DNA from: Jeongeupia naejangsanensis
GTDB taxonomy: Bacteria; Pseudomonadota; Gammaproteobacteria; Burkholderiales; Chitinibacteraceae
Length of the DNA stretch: 64,000 nt
Reading direction: 5' to 3'
Assembly: GCF_016865585.1 (NCBI RefSeq)
Contig: NZ_JAESND010000005.1
Location: 124,001 to 188,000, forward strand
The notes below the pieces were generated by a model. The model searched no databases and had not been told where the DNA came from. It saw only the letters and a list, made by a program, of their open reading frames with translations. The translations under genes and the position numbers were made by a program. Positions 25,481-34,459 of the stretch are shown here, piece after piece; position 1 is the first letter of the stretch; every line of letters starts with the position of its first letter.

Positions 25481-28400
25481 ATGTCCAACGTCGATCTTGC
25501 CCAGCCGCTGCCCACCGAGGGCAACGGCTTCCAGTCCCCGCCCGAATCCAGCAACCCCGCCCGCGACCACGAAGCGCAGCCGCTCTCGTCGAACCAGAAA
25601 CGCCTCTGGCTGATCGACCGCATCGATCAGGGCGGCGCGCACTACAACGCCCTGAACGTCTACCGGATCGACGGCGGCCTCGATATCGCGCGTTTGCGCA
25701 GCGCCCTGAATCAGGTGCTCGATGGTCATCCGGTCCTGCGGACGGTTTATCCGGCCGAGGCCGATCAGGTCGGCCCGCAAGCTGCGCTGCTGCCGGCCAG
25801 GATCGAGATTGCCGTCACCGACCTGTCCGATGCCGACGTTGCCCAGCGTCAGGCCGCCGCTGCGCGGATCCGCGACGAAGCACTGGCGCGGCCGTTCGAT
25901 CTGTCGCGTGACCTGATGGTGCGGGCGCAGGTGCTGGTGCACGGCAATGATTGCCACGTGCTGTTCCTCACCGTTCACGCGATCGCGATGGACGACGTCT
26001 CGCTGCCGCTCTTCAATCGCCTGCTGTCGGCGCATTACGCCGCCGGGCCGGTGCCGGCCAGCGCGGTGCAGCACGCCGAGTTCGCGCGCTGGCAAGGCCG
26101 GCAGACCGCGCAGGCCGATGCGCAACTGGGCTACTGGCAGGCGCGTCTGGCTGCGCTGCCGCAATGCCACAACCTGCCGCTGGACCATCCGCGCCCGTCC
26201 GAGCCGGACTGGCAGGGCAGCGCGCACGTGCAGCAGCTGGATCCGGCGCTGAGTACCGCCCTGCACGCGCTGGCCCGGCAGCGGCAAGTGACGCCGAAGG
26301 CGCTGTTCCATGTGGCGTTCTCGGCGCTATTGAGCCGCTATTCCGGCGAAACCGACATCGTGGTCGGGGCCGAGTCGGACCCGCGCGACCGGGCGGGCAT
26401 GGGCGGGCTGATCGGCCCGGTGGCCGGCCATGTGGTGCTGCGCGCCGACCTGAGCGGCAATCCGTGCTTTGACGACCTTCTGGCGCAAAGCCGGCAGACG
26501 CTGGACGACGCCGACGCGCATCAGGACACGACGCTCGAACAGCTGGTGCAGGCTTTGGGCACCGATCGCGATCCGGCCTACCACCCGCTGTTCCAGATCA
26601 TGCTGCGCCATCGCGGCGATGCGCACCGCGACCTTGCGCTGGCCGGCCTGAGCGTTGCGCCGGTCGCGATCGACGTCTGCACGGCGCGTTTCGACCTGAC
26701 GCTGGAGATCGATACCGCCGGCGGCGGTACCGTGCTGCGCTGGGAATACGCCACCGCGCTGTTCAAGCGGGCGACGATCGCCCGCATGGCGCACAGCCTG
26801 CAACTGATCCTGCAAGCCATCGCCCGGCAGCCGCAACTGCGGCTGGGCGAGTTGCCGCTGCTGGACGCCGCTGCCGAACAGGCGCTGGCGTCGCCTCGCG
26901 CGCAGCCGTCGGTCCCCGTTGCCGATTGCGGTGCGCACCAGCTGTTCGAAGCGCAGGCGCGCACCCAGCCCGATGCCGTCGCGCTCCACCACGGCACGGC
27001 ACGCTGCACCTACGGCGAGCTCGACGCCGCCGCGAGCCGGCTGGCCGAGCGCCTGCAGGCCGGGGCGCTGCCCGCCGGCAGCCGCGTCGGCGTGTGCATC
27101 CCGCATTCGTTCGCCCTGGTCGCCGCCATTCTGGCGGTCTGGAAGGCCGGTTGCGTCTATGTGCCGCTCGATCCGGCCTTCCCGGATCAGCGTCTGGCCG
27201 GCATGGTCGGCGATGCCGGTGTCCGGGCGGTGCTGGCCACGGCGGAGCAGGCGAGCCGCTTTGCCGGTGTGGACGTGCTGAGCGTCGATGCCGCCGAGGC
27301 GTTCGCGCCGGGCAAGGGCCGTGCCGGCCTGCCGGCCAACGGCGGCGACCCGGCCTACATCATGTATACCTCCGGTTCCAGCGGCCGTCCCAAGGGCGTG
27401 CTGGCGCAGCACCGCAGTCTGGTCAACCGGCTGACGTGGCTGGAACGGACGTGGCCGGCCGGCCGCCATGAAGTGTTCAGCCTGAAAACGTCGCTGGGTT
27501 TCGTCGACCACATCGCCGAGCTGATGCAGTCGCTGGTGTGCGGCGCACCGCTGCTGATCGTCGATCGCGAGCAGCTGTTCGAGACCGGTGCGCTGATCGA
27601 TCTCCTGAAGCAGCATGCCGTGACGCGGCTGACCGTCGTGCCGTCGCTGCTGCGGGCATTGCTCGACAGCGGCCGTCTGGCCGAGCTGGACCTGCTCGAG
27701 CTGGTCATCAGCAGCGGCGAGGCGCTGCCGGGCGAACTGGCCCGCGATTTCCACCAGGCGCTGCCGATGGCGCGGCTGGTCAATCTGTACGGGTCGACCG
27801 AGATCGGCGCCGACGTCAGCTGGCACGAGTGCGTCTTCAATGACGATCTCGATGCGGTGACCCGCTATTTCCGCGACGACGCGCAGCCGTCCACCGGCGT
27901 GCCGGTGGCGCACCAGCCCGAGCCGCCGGTCGATGCGCGCTTCGATTTTTCCGACACCACCATCGCCAACGCGCCGATCAGTTACGACGCCTACCTGCGC
28001 GGCCTGCACCAGCACGTCGTGCCCAACACGGTGAACGTGGTGTCGAGCCGCTACATCGGCCACATGACGTCGGGCCTGCCGAGCTTCCTGCCCGAGCTGA
28101 GCGCGCTGATCACCTCGATGAACCAGAATCTGGTCAAGATCGAGACCTCGCGCGTGCTGACCTTCCTCGAACGGCAGGTGGTGGCGCAGCTGCACCGGCT
28201 GTTCTTCGACCTGCCGGCCGATTACTACCAGCAGTACGTGCAGGACCCGCATCACGTGTTCGGCGCGGTGACCAGCGGCGGTACCGTGGCCAACCTGCTG
28301 GCGCTGTGGTGCGCACGGAACAAGGCGCTGATCGGCCACGACATCAGCAAGGAGACGCTGGTCCGGCGCGGTGCGCACCAGACGGTGCAGTCACTGGGCT

Positions 28401-31400
28401 ACAGCGGCGTCGCCATTCTCGGCACGCGGCTGATGCACTACTCGATGAAGAAGGCGGTGGCGCTGTTCGGCCTCGGCGAGGAAAGCCTGGTCCACGTTGC
28501 GCAGGACGAGGCGCAGCGGATGTCGCCGGCGGCGCTGGAGCAGCAGATCGCCGAATGCCGCCGTGCCAACAAGCTGATCATCGCGATCGTCGGCATTGCC
28601 GGCGCGACCGAAACCGGCACTGTCGACCCGCTGCCGCAGATCGCCGAGATCGCCGCGCGCGAAAACATCCACTTCCACGTCGATGCGGCCTGGGGTGGCG
28701 CCTTCCAGTTCTCGCGCAAGCACAAGAACCTGCTGGCCGGCGTCGAACTGGCCGACAGCGTGACCTTCTGCGCGCACAAGCAGCTGTACATGCCGCAGGG
28801 CATCAGCCTGTGCCTGTTCCGCGATGCGGCGTCGATCCACGCGATCTCCACCCACGCGGCGTATCAGGCCAAGCAGGGCAGCTTCGACTTCGGCCAGTAC
28901 ACGGTCGAAGGTTCGCGCCCGGCCAACGTGCTTTACCTGCACGCCAGCCTCAACGTGCTGTCGCGGCAGGGCTATGCCTGGCTGGTCGAGCGCAATCTGG
29001 CGCGGGCGCGCTACTTTGCCGACCTCGTGGCCGGTTCGGAATGCTTCGAGCTGATCGGCACGCCGGACATGAACATCGTCAATTACCGCTATCTGCCGCG
29101 CCACCTGCGCGACGGCTACCGGCCGGAAGACAACGCCGAACTCAACCGGCTGGTGGTGCAGATCCAGGAGTTCCAGTTCCACCGCGACGAGACCTTCGTG
29201 TCGAAGACGCGCCTGCTGGTCCCGCACATCAGCCCCGAGCCGATCGACGTGTTCCGCGTGGTGCTGTGCAACCCGCTGACGCAGGGCGAGGACCTCGTGG
29301 CCGTGCTCAACGACCAGATCGACATCGGTCGCCGTTTCGACCCCTCGCCTGCCGGGGTATTCAGCCGCGCCGACGAGCTGGTCGAGGGCGACGACGGCCT
29401 GCGCACGGTGCCGGCCGGCCAGCCGATCGCCAACACCAGCCTGTACGTGCTCGACCATTACGGCCAGCCGGTACCGACGGGTGTGGCCGGCGAGCTGCAC
29501 GTCGCCGGTGCCGGCGTCGCCGACGGTTACGTCGGCCTGCCCGAGCTGACCGCCGGCAGCTTCGTCGCCAATCCGTTCGACCGCGCATTCGGTGGCCGGA
29601 TGTACCGGACCGGCGACATGGCGCGCTGGTTGCCCGATGGCCAGATCGAGCTGCTCGGGCGTGCCGACCAGCAGATCAAGCTCAACGGCTGCCGGATCGA
29701 GCCCGGTGAAATCGAAGCGGTGCTGAAGGCGCATCCGCAGGTGAGCCACGCCGTGGTGGTGGCGCAGCCGCGCGGCCTGATCGCCTGGCTGGTTGCCGAT
29801 GCCGCGGAAGCGACGCTGAAACCGCAGCTGCAGGCGGCGCTGCAGGACCAGTTGCCCGCGTACATGCGGCCGGGCGCGCTGCACTTCGTCGACAGCCTGC
29901 CGCTGCTGCCGAACGGCAAGGTCGACCGGCGTCAGTTGCAGCAGCGCAAGCCGACGGCAGAACAAGGCGTATTCATTGCACCGCAAGGCGAAATGGAAAC
30001 ACTGCTGGCCGGGCTGTGGGCCGAACTGCTGACCCGGGACGAAGTCAGCGCCGACGGCCGTTTCTTCGATCTCGGCGGGCATTCGCTGCTGGTCGTGCAG
30101 CTGGTCACCCGGCTGCGCCAGCGCGGCATCGAACTGGCACCGCGCGATGTCTTCGCCAACCTCCCGCTGCGCGAACTGGCGGCGCGCTGCAAGCTCGGCG
30201 CCAACGACGACACCGGTGCGCAGGCCGCGATCACCGGCAAGGTGCCGCTGCTCGCCAACCACCACTGGTTCCTCAAGCGCGCGAACTACCATCACTGGAA
30301 TGCGACGCAGCTTTGCCATATCGAGCGCGACGTCGACCTCGGCGTCCTGCAACGGGCGATGGCGGCAGTGCTGCAGCACCATGACGGCTTGCGCGTGCTG
30401 TGGACCCAGCACGACGGCCGCTACCAGCAGCACGTGCTGGCCTTCGACGCGATGCCGGTCTGGTGGCAGCGCATCGATCTGGCCGGCATCGCGCCGGCGG
30501 ACGAAGCGGCGACGATCGAACAGATCTGCGACCAGTTGCAGCGCAGCCTCGATATCGGCCGGCAGATGTTCAAGGCCGTCGTCTTCGATTTCGGCCCCGA
30601 CCGGGCGCGCAGGCTGTTCATCCTTGCGCATCACCTGATCATCGACGCCTACTCCTTCGGCATCGTTCTCGACGATCTGGAAACGGCGTATCGCCAGTTG
30701 GCGCGGCAGCAAGCGCTGCAATTGCCGAGAAAAACCGCGTCGATCCGGGATTGGGCGCAGTGGCAGGCGAATTACGCCAGAAGCGCGGCATTGCCGCAGC
30801 TGGATTATTGGGCAGGCAAGGACTGGAGCCGTTGCCTGCCATTGCCGGCCGATGGCAATCAGCAGGCGCTGGCCGTCAATTTCGGTCTGTCCGTGCTCGA
30901 AATCCGTTCGGCATTGCTGACCGAACAGGCGACCGCCGGGCTGGAAGTATTGGCGCGCGAAGCAGGCGTGCCGGTTTCATCGCTGCTGCTGGCATCGCTG
31001 GCCATGACTTACAAGTCGCAATTCAAGCAAAGCTGCTATGCGGTCAATACCGTGCACAACGGCCGGATTGCCCGCCACGATGCACGGTTCGAACTCAGCC
31101 GCACGGTGGCCTGGCTGTCCAATTACAGCATCGCGCATCTCGATCTCGCGACATTGCCGCGAGGCGCAAGCCGGATCGATATTGCCCGCGGCATCCACGC
31201 CCAATTGAACGAATTGCAGGATGACGGACTGTCGTACAGCAGTTTGCGTTATCTGAGCAATGATCCGGCCATTGTCGAAATCATGAAGCGGGTGCCGGAA
31301 GCGCAGATCGAATTCAATTTCGTGCCACGCAGCATCCATTTGCCGAAGGACGACGAGCGCATTCTCCTCGAGGCGCCGGAATCGACCGGTTCGCCCGATG

Positions 31401-31594
31401 GCCTGATGCATGCCGGCTTTACGCCGTTCATCAAGGCCGAATACCAGGGCGACCGGTTGGTGATTCGCTGGGGTTATTGCAAGACGCGCTATCACCGCGA
31501 CACGGTCGACGCGCTAATCCATCAGCAGATTCAATGGCTGGAAGCGCTGCTGGTGGAGTCGCGGGCCGAAGCGGAGGCCGTATGCGCCAACTGA
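25481..31594 (+). CDS. NRPS with a PanP-like decarboxylase embedded in a beta-alanine-type adenylation domain
   Basis: A 2037-residue protein, order C*-A(N)-decarboxylase-A(C)-PCP-C. C* (~25-450) has HAIAMDD for HHxxxDG, with the catalytic second His replaced by Ala. The A domain starts near 480 with YIMYTSGSSGRPKG (~625) and NLYGSTEIG (768-776). A complete group II PLP decarboxylase fills ~830-1287: SGGTVANL, HVDAAWGG and Schiff-base Lys1100 in HKQLYMPQG. It resembles the PanP type (aspartate to beta-alanine). The A domain resumes with GELHVAGAGVADGY, YRTGDMARW and NGKVDR (Lys1480). Code residues V675 D676 A679 V719 I743 S745 L769 A777 D778 K1480 match the beta-alanine code I recall (VDWVISLADK) at nine of ten. 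PCP Ser1535 is in GGHSLL. The last C domain has intact HHLIIDA (1717-1723). No thioesterase or reductase. Confidence 0.85.
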   Translation: MSNVDLAQPLPTEGNGFQSPPESSNPARDHEAQPLSSNQKRLWLIDRIDQGGAHYNALNVYRIDGGLDIARLRSALNQVLDGHPVLRTVYPAEADQVGPQAALLPARIEIAVTDLSDADVAQRQAAAARIRDEALARPFDLSRDLMVRAQVLVHGNDCHVLFLTVHAIAMDDVSLPLFNRLLSAHYAAGPVPASAVQHAEFARWQGRQTAQADAQLGYWQARLAALPQCHNLPLDHPRPSEPDWQGSAHVQQLDPALSTALHALARQRQVTPKALFHVAFSALLSRYSGETDIVVGAESDPRDRAGMGGLIGPVAGHVVLRADLSGNPCFDDLLAQSRQTLDDADAHQDTTLEQLVQALGTDRDPAYHPLFQIMLRHRGDAHRDLALAGLSVAPVAIDVCTARFDLTLEIDTAGGGTVLRWEYATALFKRATIARMAHSLQLILQAIARQPQLRLGELPLLDAAAEQALASPRAQPSVPVADCGAHQLFEAQARTQPDAVALHHGTARCTYGELDAAASRLAERLQAGALPAGSRVGVCIPHSFALVAAILAVWKAGCVYVPLDPAFPDQRLAGMVGDAGVRAVLATAEQASRFAGVDVLSVDAAEAFAPGKGRAGLPANGGDPAYIMYTSGSSGRPKGVLAQHRSLVNRLTWLERTWPAGRHEVFSLKTSLGFVDHIAELMQSLVCGAPLLIVDREQLFETGALIDLLKQHAVTRLTVVPSLLRALLDSGRLAELDLLELVISSGEALPGELARDFHQALPMARLVNLYGSTEIGADVSWHECVFNDDLDAVTRYFRDDAQPSTGVPVAHQPEPPVDARFDFSDTTIANAPISYDAYLRGLHQHVVPNTVNVVSSRYIGHMTSGLPSFLPELSALITSMNQNLVKIETSRVLTFLERQVVAQLHRLFFDLPADYYQQYVQDPHHVFGAVTSGGTVANLLALWCARNKALIGHDISKETLVRRGAHQTVQSLGYSGVAILGTRLMHYSMKKAVALFGLGEESLVHVAQDEAQRMSPAALEQQIAECRRANKLIIAIVGIAGATETGTVDPLPQIAEIAARENIHFHVDAAWGGAFQFSRKHKNLLAGVELADSVTFCAHKQLYMPQGISLCLFRDAASIHAISTHAAYQAKQGSFDFGQYTVEGSRPANVLYLHASLNVLSRQGYAWLVERNLARARYFADLVAGSECFELIGTPDMNIVNYRYLPRHLRDGYRPEDNAELNRLVVQIQEFQFHRDETFVSKTRLLVPHISPEPIDVFRVVLCNPLTQGEDLVAVLNDQIDIGRRFDPSPAGVFSRADELVEGDDGLRTVPAGQPIANTSLYVLDHYGQPVPTGVAGELHVAGAGVADGYVGLPELTAGSFVANPFDRAFGGRMYRTGDMARWLPDGQIELLGRADQQIKLNGCRIEPGEIEAVLKAHPQVSHAVVVAQPRGLIAWLVADAAEATLKPQLQAALQDQLPAYMRPGALHFVDSLPLLPNGKVDRRQLQQRKPTAEQGVFIAPQGEMETLLAGLWAELLTRDEVSADGRFFDLGGHSLLVVQLVTRLRQRGIELAPRDVFANLPLRELAARCKLGANDDTGAQAAITGKVPLLANHHWFLKRANYHHWNATQLCHIERDVDLGVLQRAMAAVLQHHDGLRVLWTQHDGRYQQHVLAFDAMPVWWQRIDLAGIAPADEAATIEQICDQLQRSLDIGRQMFKAVVFDFGPDRARRLFILAHHLIIDAYSFGIVLDDLETAYRQLARQQALQLPRKTASIRDWAQWQANYARSAALPQLDYWAGKDWSRCLPLPADGNQQALAVNFGLSVLEIRSALLTEQATAGLEVLAREAGVPVSSLLLASLAMTYKSQFKQSCYAVNTVHNGRIARHDARFELSRTVAWLSNYSIAHLDLATLPRGASRIDIARGIHAQLNELQDDGLSYSSLRYLSNDPAIVEIMKRVPEAQIEFNFVPRSIHLPKDDERILLEAPESTGSPDGLMHAGFTPFIKAEYQGDRLVIRWGYCKTRYHRDTVDALIHQQIQWLEALLVESRAEAEAVCAN

Positions 31595-31652
31595 TACGCC
31601 GAATGACAGCGGGGGTGAAGGCAGGTTTGAACGGCGGGGAGCGTGATTTCCA

Positions 31653-33011
31653 ATGAAGAAGATATGTCTGGCGATGCCGACGCATCGGGAATGCGCCCAA
31701 GCCATCCGCAATCTGGTCGACGAAGCGGCTTTTGCCGTCAGCCGCTTCGATACCGAAGTCTGCGTGCTGGTGTCCGACACGTCCGAACCGGCGGCGCTGG
31801 CCGCCAATGCGGCGATGGTCGGCCAGCTGCAAACGCCGCCCGGGGTGAGCCTGATCCATCTGCCGCGCGACCGTCAGGACCGGATTCTGGCGGACGTGCT
31901 GCGACGGGCCGGCTGCGATGCGGTGATCGCAGCGCTGATGCAGCCGGACGGCGTGTCGTACGGTGCGGCAACCAACCGGCTGTTCCTGTTTGCCGAGTAC
32001 TTCGGCTGCAGTTCGCTGCACCGGCGCGATTCGGACAGTCACTATCAAAGCAGTGACGGACAGCCGGTCTATCCGGTCTACAACGAGCTGCGCTTCATCG
32101 GCTTGCCGGCCCGTGAGGCGGTGTCGAACGTCGACGAGGTCGTCATCGACGCCGCGCACGCGATCGGGCCGATCCGGATGGTCGGTGCGTCGTATGTCGG
32201 TGAAACGTCGATCGACGTGATGCCGATGTTCAACCGCAACGAGGCGGCGTCCTACGAGATTCTCGGCCAATTCGCGCCGTTTCATCTGGATGCGGCCGAA
32301 AAGCGGCGCTGGGTCGATGCGACCTATATCGACAACGGTCAATCCAGATTTGAAGTTGATCGTGCCGAACTGGCGTATGCGCACAGCTTCCTGATCGATG
32401 CCTGCAATTTCTGCTTTTACGACATTCATGCCCAGGTACCAATGCCGCCGGCGTTGTATACGATCGGTAGCGATTACTTCCTGTTCAGCCTGATGGATGC
32501 ATTGCAATTGCCGGTGATTCACCATAACCGGCATATCGACAATTTCTATACCGACGAACGCCGGACGCCGCAGGGATTCATCGATTACCAGTTCCGGATG
32601 GTCAAGAACTATCTGTACATGACCTGGCTGCATGATGCCATCGCTGCCATTCGTGCCAATGCGGAGACCGTGCTCGATGCCCGGCGTGCACTGGCGCCGG
32701 CCGCGCTATGGATGCATCTGGCACGGCCGATTGAGCCGCTGCTGCGCATCAATCGGGAAAAACTGGATATTCTCGTTTACAACTATCAAAGCCTCGGTGA
32801 CGAATACGCCGAATTCGCTGCGCAGTTGCAGATTCGGCGCGATGTATTGCTCGACGAGTTTTCCCGTGATGTGACCGATTTTGCAACGCTTGCACGCGTT
32901 TGGCCGTCATTGATGAACGCGGCCCGCGACTTGCATGACAATGCAAACCGACCGGAATGGCGAAACCGGCATAACGAAAAAACGAATAAAGAGGACGAGG
33001 CATTATGTTGA
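31653..33011 (+). CDS. DUF6271-like protein of unknown function in the NRPS cluster
   Basis: A 452-residue protein. It begins KKICLAMPTHRECAQAIRNLVDEA, like a nucleotide-sugar-transferase-type first beta-alpha unit, and later has VSYGAATNRLFLFAEYFGCSSLHRRDSDSHYQ, whose DSD may be a DxD-type metal site, then YTIGSDYFLF and NRHIDNFYTDERR. From memory these segments match the DUF6271 family, seen mostly in actinomycete secondary-metabolite loci. That assignment was not checked. A glycosyltransferase-like fold is an inference. GGGGAG lies upstream. It overlaps the MATE gene by seven bases and starts 58 bases after the NRPS, so co-transcription is likely. Confidence 0.6.
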   Translation: MKKICLAMPTHRECAQAIRNLVDEAAFAVSRFDTEVCVLVSDTSEPAALAANAAMVGQLQTPPGVSLIHLPRDRQDRILADVLRRAGCDAVIAALMQPDGVSYGAATNRLFLFAEYFGCSSLHRRDSDSHYQSSDGQPVYPVYNELRFIGLPAREAVSNVDEVVIDAAHAIGPIRMVGASYVGETSIDVMPMFNRNEAASYEILGQFAPFHLDAAEKRRWVDATYIDNGQSRFEVDRAELAYAHSFLIDACNFCFYDIHAQVPMPPALYTIGSDYFLFSLMDALQLPVIHHNRHIDNFYTDERRTPQGFIDYQFRMVKNYLYMTWLHDAIAAIRANAETVLDARRALAPAALWMHLARPIEPLLRINREKLDILVYNYQSLGDEYAEFAAQLQIRRDVLLDEFSRDVTDFATLARVWPSLMNAARDLHDNANRPEWRNRHNEKTNKEDEALC

Positions 33012-34360
33012 ACCATATCGATGGGGATTTCTTCAGGAAGCTATTCAAGCTTGCGCTCCCCATTTCAATGCAGACCATGCTGTTTTCGGTGCTCGGTCTG
33101 GTGGATGCGGCCATGGTGGCGCATCTGGGCTCGGTGCAGATCGCGGCGGTGGGGCTGGCCAGCAAGATTTTCCTGATCACCTTCCTGTTGCTGTCGGCGC
33201 TGTCGAGCATCTTCTCCATCAACGGCGCGCAATATTTCGGCGCGCAGGACATGGACAAGTTCAAGCGTTGCCTGTGCCAGGCGCTGATCTGCTGCAGCGT
33301 GATGGTGCTGCCGATCATCATTTTCTGCGCAACGAGTGCCGAAGAGATCATGGGTCTGGCCAGTACCGATGCACAGCTGATCGAGCTGTCGTCGGCCTTC
33401 CTGCTGGTCACGTGTTTTTCCTATTTTTCCACGGCGCTGGTGCTGCCGGTGGAAGCGGCGCTGCACTCGGCCGGTGAAGCCAAATGGCCGACCTGGATCG
33501 GCCTGGCGACGGTGCTGAGCAACATCGTGCTGAACTTCGTGTTCATCTACGGTTTTGCCGGCCTGCCGGCGATGGGCGTCACCGGTTCGGCGCTGGGTAC
33601 CAGCTGCGCGCGGGTGATCCAGCTGGCGCTGCTGCTGCTGGTGCTGTTCAAGAAGTATCCGCAACTGGTGCCGGGCCGGCGTCATCTTGCCGCAGCCTTC
33701 GAGGCCGCCAGTTTCGGCGCTTTCCTCAAGCAGGGCATTCCGCTGGCGATCCACAACGGCATCTGGGGCGCGGGTTTCTTCGTGTACCAGTCGATCTACG
33801 GCCGCATGGGGACCGATGTGCTGTCGGTGATCAACCTGCTGGCGCCGTTCGACGCGATGATGATGTCGGCCTTCGTCGGCCTGTCGACGGCAACCAGCAT
33901 CATGCTGGGGCACGAGCTGGGAGCGAACAACCTCGACCGCGCCCGCGGGCAGTCGCGCGCCTTCCTGCTGCTGTCGCCGCTGGTGGCGCTGCTCGCGGCC
34001 CTGGTCACCTATGCCTTCAGCGGCCAGCTGGTCTGGCTGCTCAACGGCATGCAGCAGCCGCTGGCCGCAGCACAGGGCGTGCTGACCATCATGGCGTTCG
34101 GCCTGTGCCTGAAGGTGATCAACTTCGTCGGCATCATCGGCATTCTGCGTAGTGGCGGCGACATCAAGTACACGATGTTCATCGACCAGTTCGGCCTGTG
34201 GTGCGTCGGCATTCCGGTTGCGTGGTGGGCCGGCATCTACATGAAGCTCGATGTGTCCTTCGTGATCGCGCTGGTCCTGCTCGAAGAGCTGGCCAAGGCC
34301 TTCCTGACCATCCAGCGCGTACTGCGCGGCGTCTGGGTCCGCAATCTCGCTGTGCAATAA
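33005..34360 (+). CDS. MATE-family efflux transporter
   Basis: A 451-residue membrane protein with about twelve hydrophobic segments in two similar halves. It shows typical MATE features: LALPISMQTMLFSVLGLVDAAMVAHLG at the start, GVTGSALGTSCARVIQ, and FVGLSTATSIMLGHELGANNLDRAR in the second half. MATE pumps expel cationic or amphipathic molecules in exchange for Na+ or H+. Overlap with the preceding gene and position inside the NRPS cluster make product export or self-protection the likely job. Confidence 0.88.
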   Translation: MLNHIDGDFFRKLFKLALPISMQTMLFSVLGLVDAAMVAHLGSVQIAAVGLASKIFLITFLLLSALSSIFSINGAQYFGAQDMDKFKRCLCQALICCSVMVLPIIIFCATSAEEIMGLASTDAQLIELSSAFLLVTCFSYFSTALVLPVEAALHSAGEAKWPTWIGLATVLSNIVLNFVFIYGFAGLPAMGVTGSALGTSCARVIQLALLLLVLFKKYPQLVPGRRHLAAAFEAASFGAFLKQGIPLAIHNGIWGAGFFVYQSIYGRMGTDVLSVINLLAPFDAMMMSAFVGLSTATSIMLGHELGANNLDRARGQSRAFLLLSPLVALLAALVTYAFSGQLVWLLNGMQQPLAAAQGVLTIMAFGLCLKVINFVGIIGILRSGGDIKYTMFIDQFGLWCVGIPVAWWAGIYMKLDVSFVIALVLLEELAKAFLTIQRVLRGVWVRNLAVQ

Positions 34361-34381
34361 ACCGCAAGAAACCGTTATGCA

Positions 34382-34441
34382 GCCGGCCCTCGCGATGCGA
34401 AGGCCGGCGACCGTGATCGCCAATCCCGCGCGAAAGCGCGG
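34382..34441 (+). promoter_or_regulatory. Two intercistronic hairpins between MATE and PhyH genes
   Basis: The first hairpin (34382-34408) pairs GCCGGCC and TCGC with GCGA and GGCCGGC. The second (34426-34441) is CCGCGC-GAAA-GCGCGG with a stable GAAA loop. Neither has a T-run. They may tune mRNA stability or partial termination before the dioxygenase gene. Confidence 0.4.
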
Positions 34442-34459
34442 ACCAGCCGGATATGAACA

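Noticed and set aside
27840-29420. Separate decarboxylase gene or assembly artefact splitting the NRPS
   Set aside because: The frame is continuous through both joins with no stop, both halves of the adenylation domain are complementary, and the decarboxylase is complete, so a genuine in-frame insertion is the simplest reading. An assembly check is still named in the finding.
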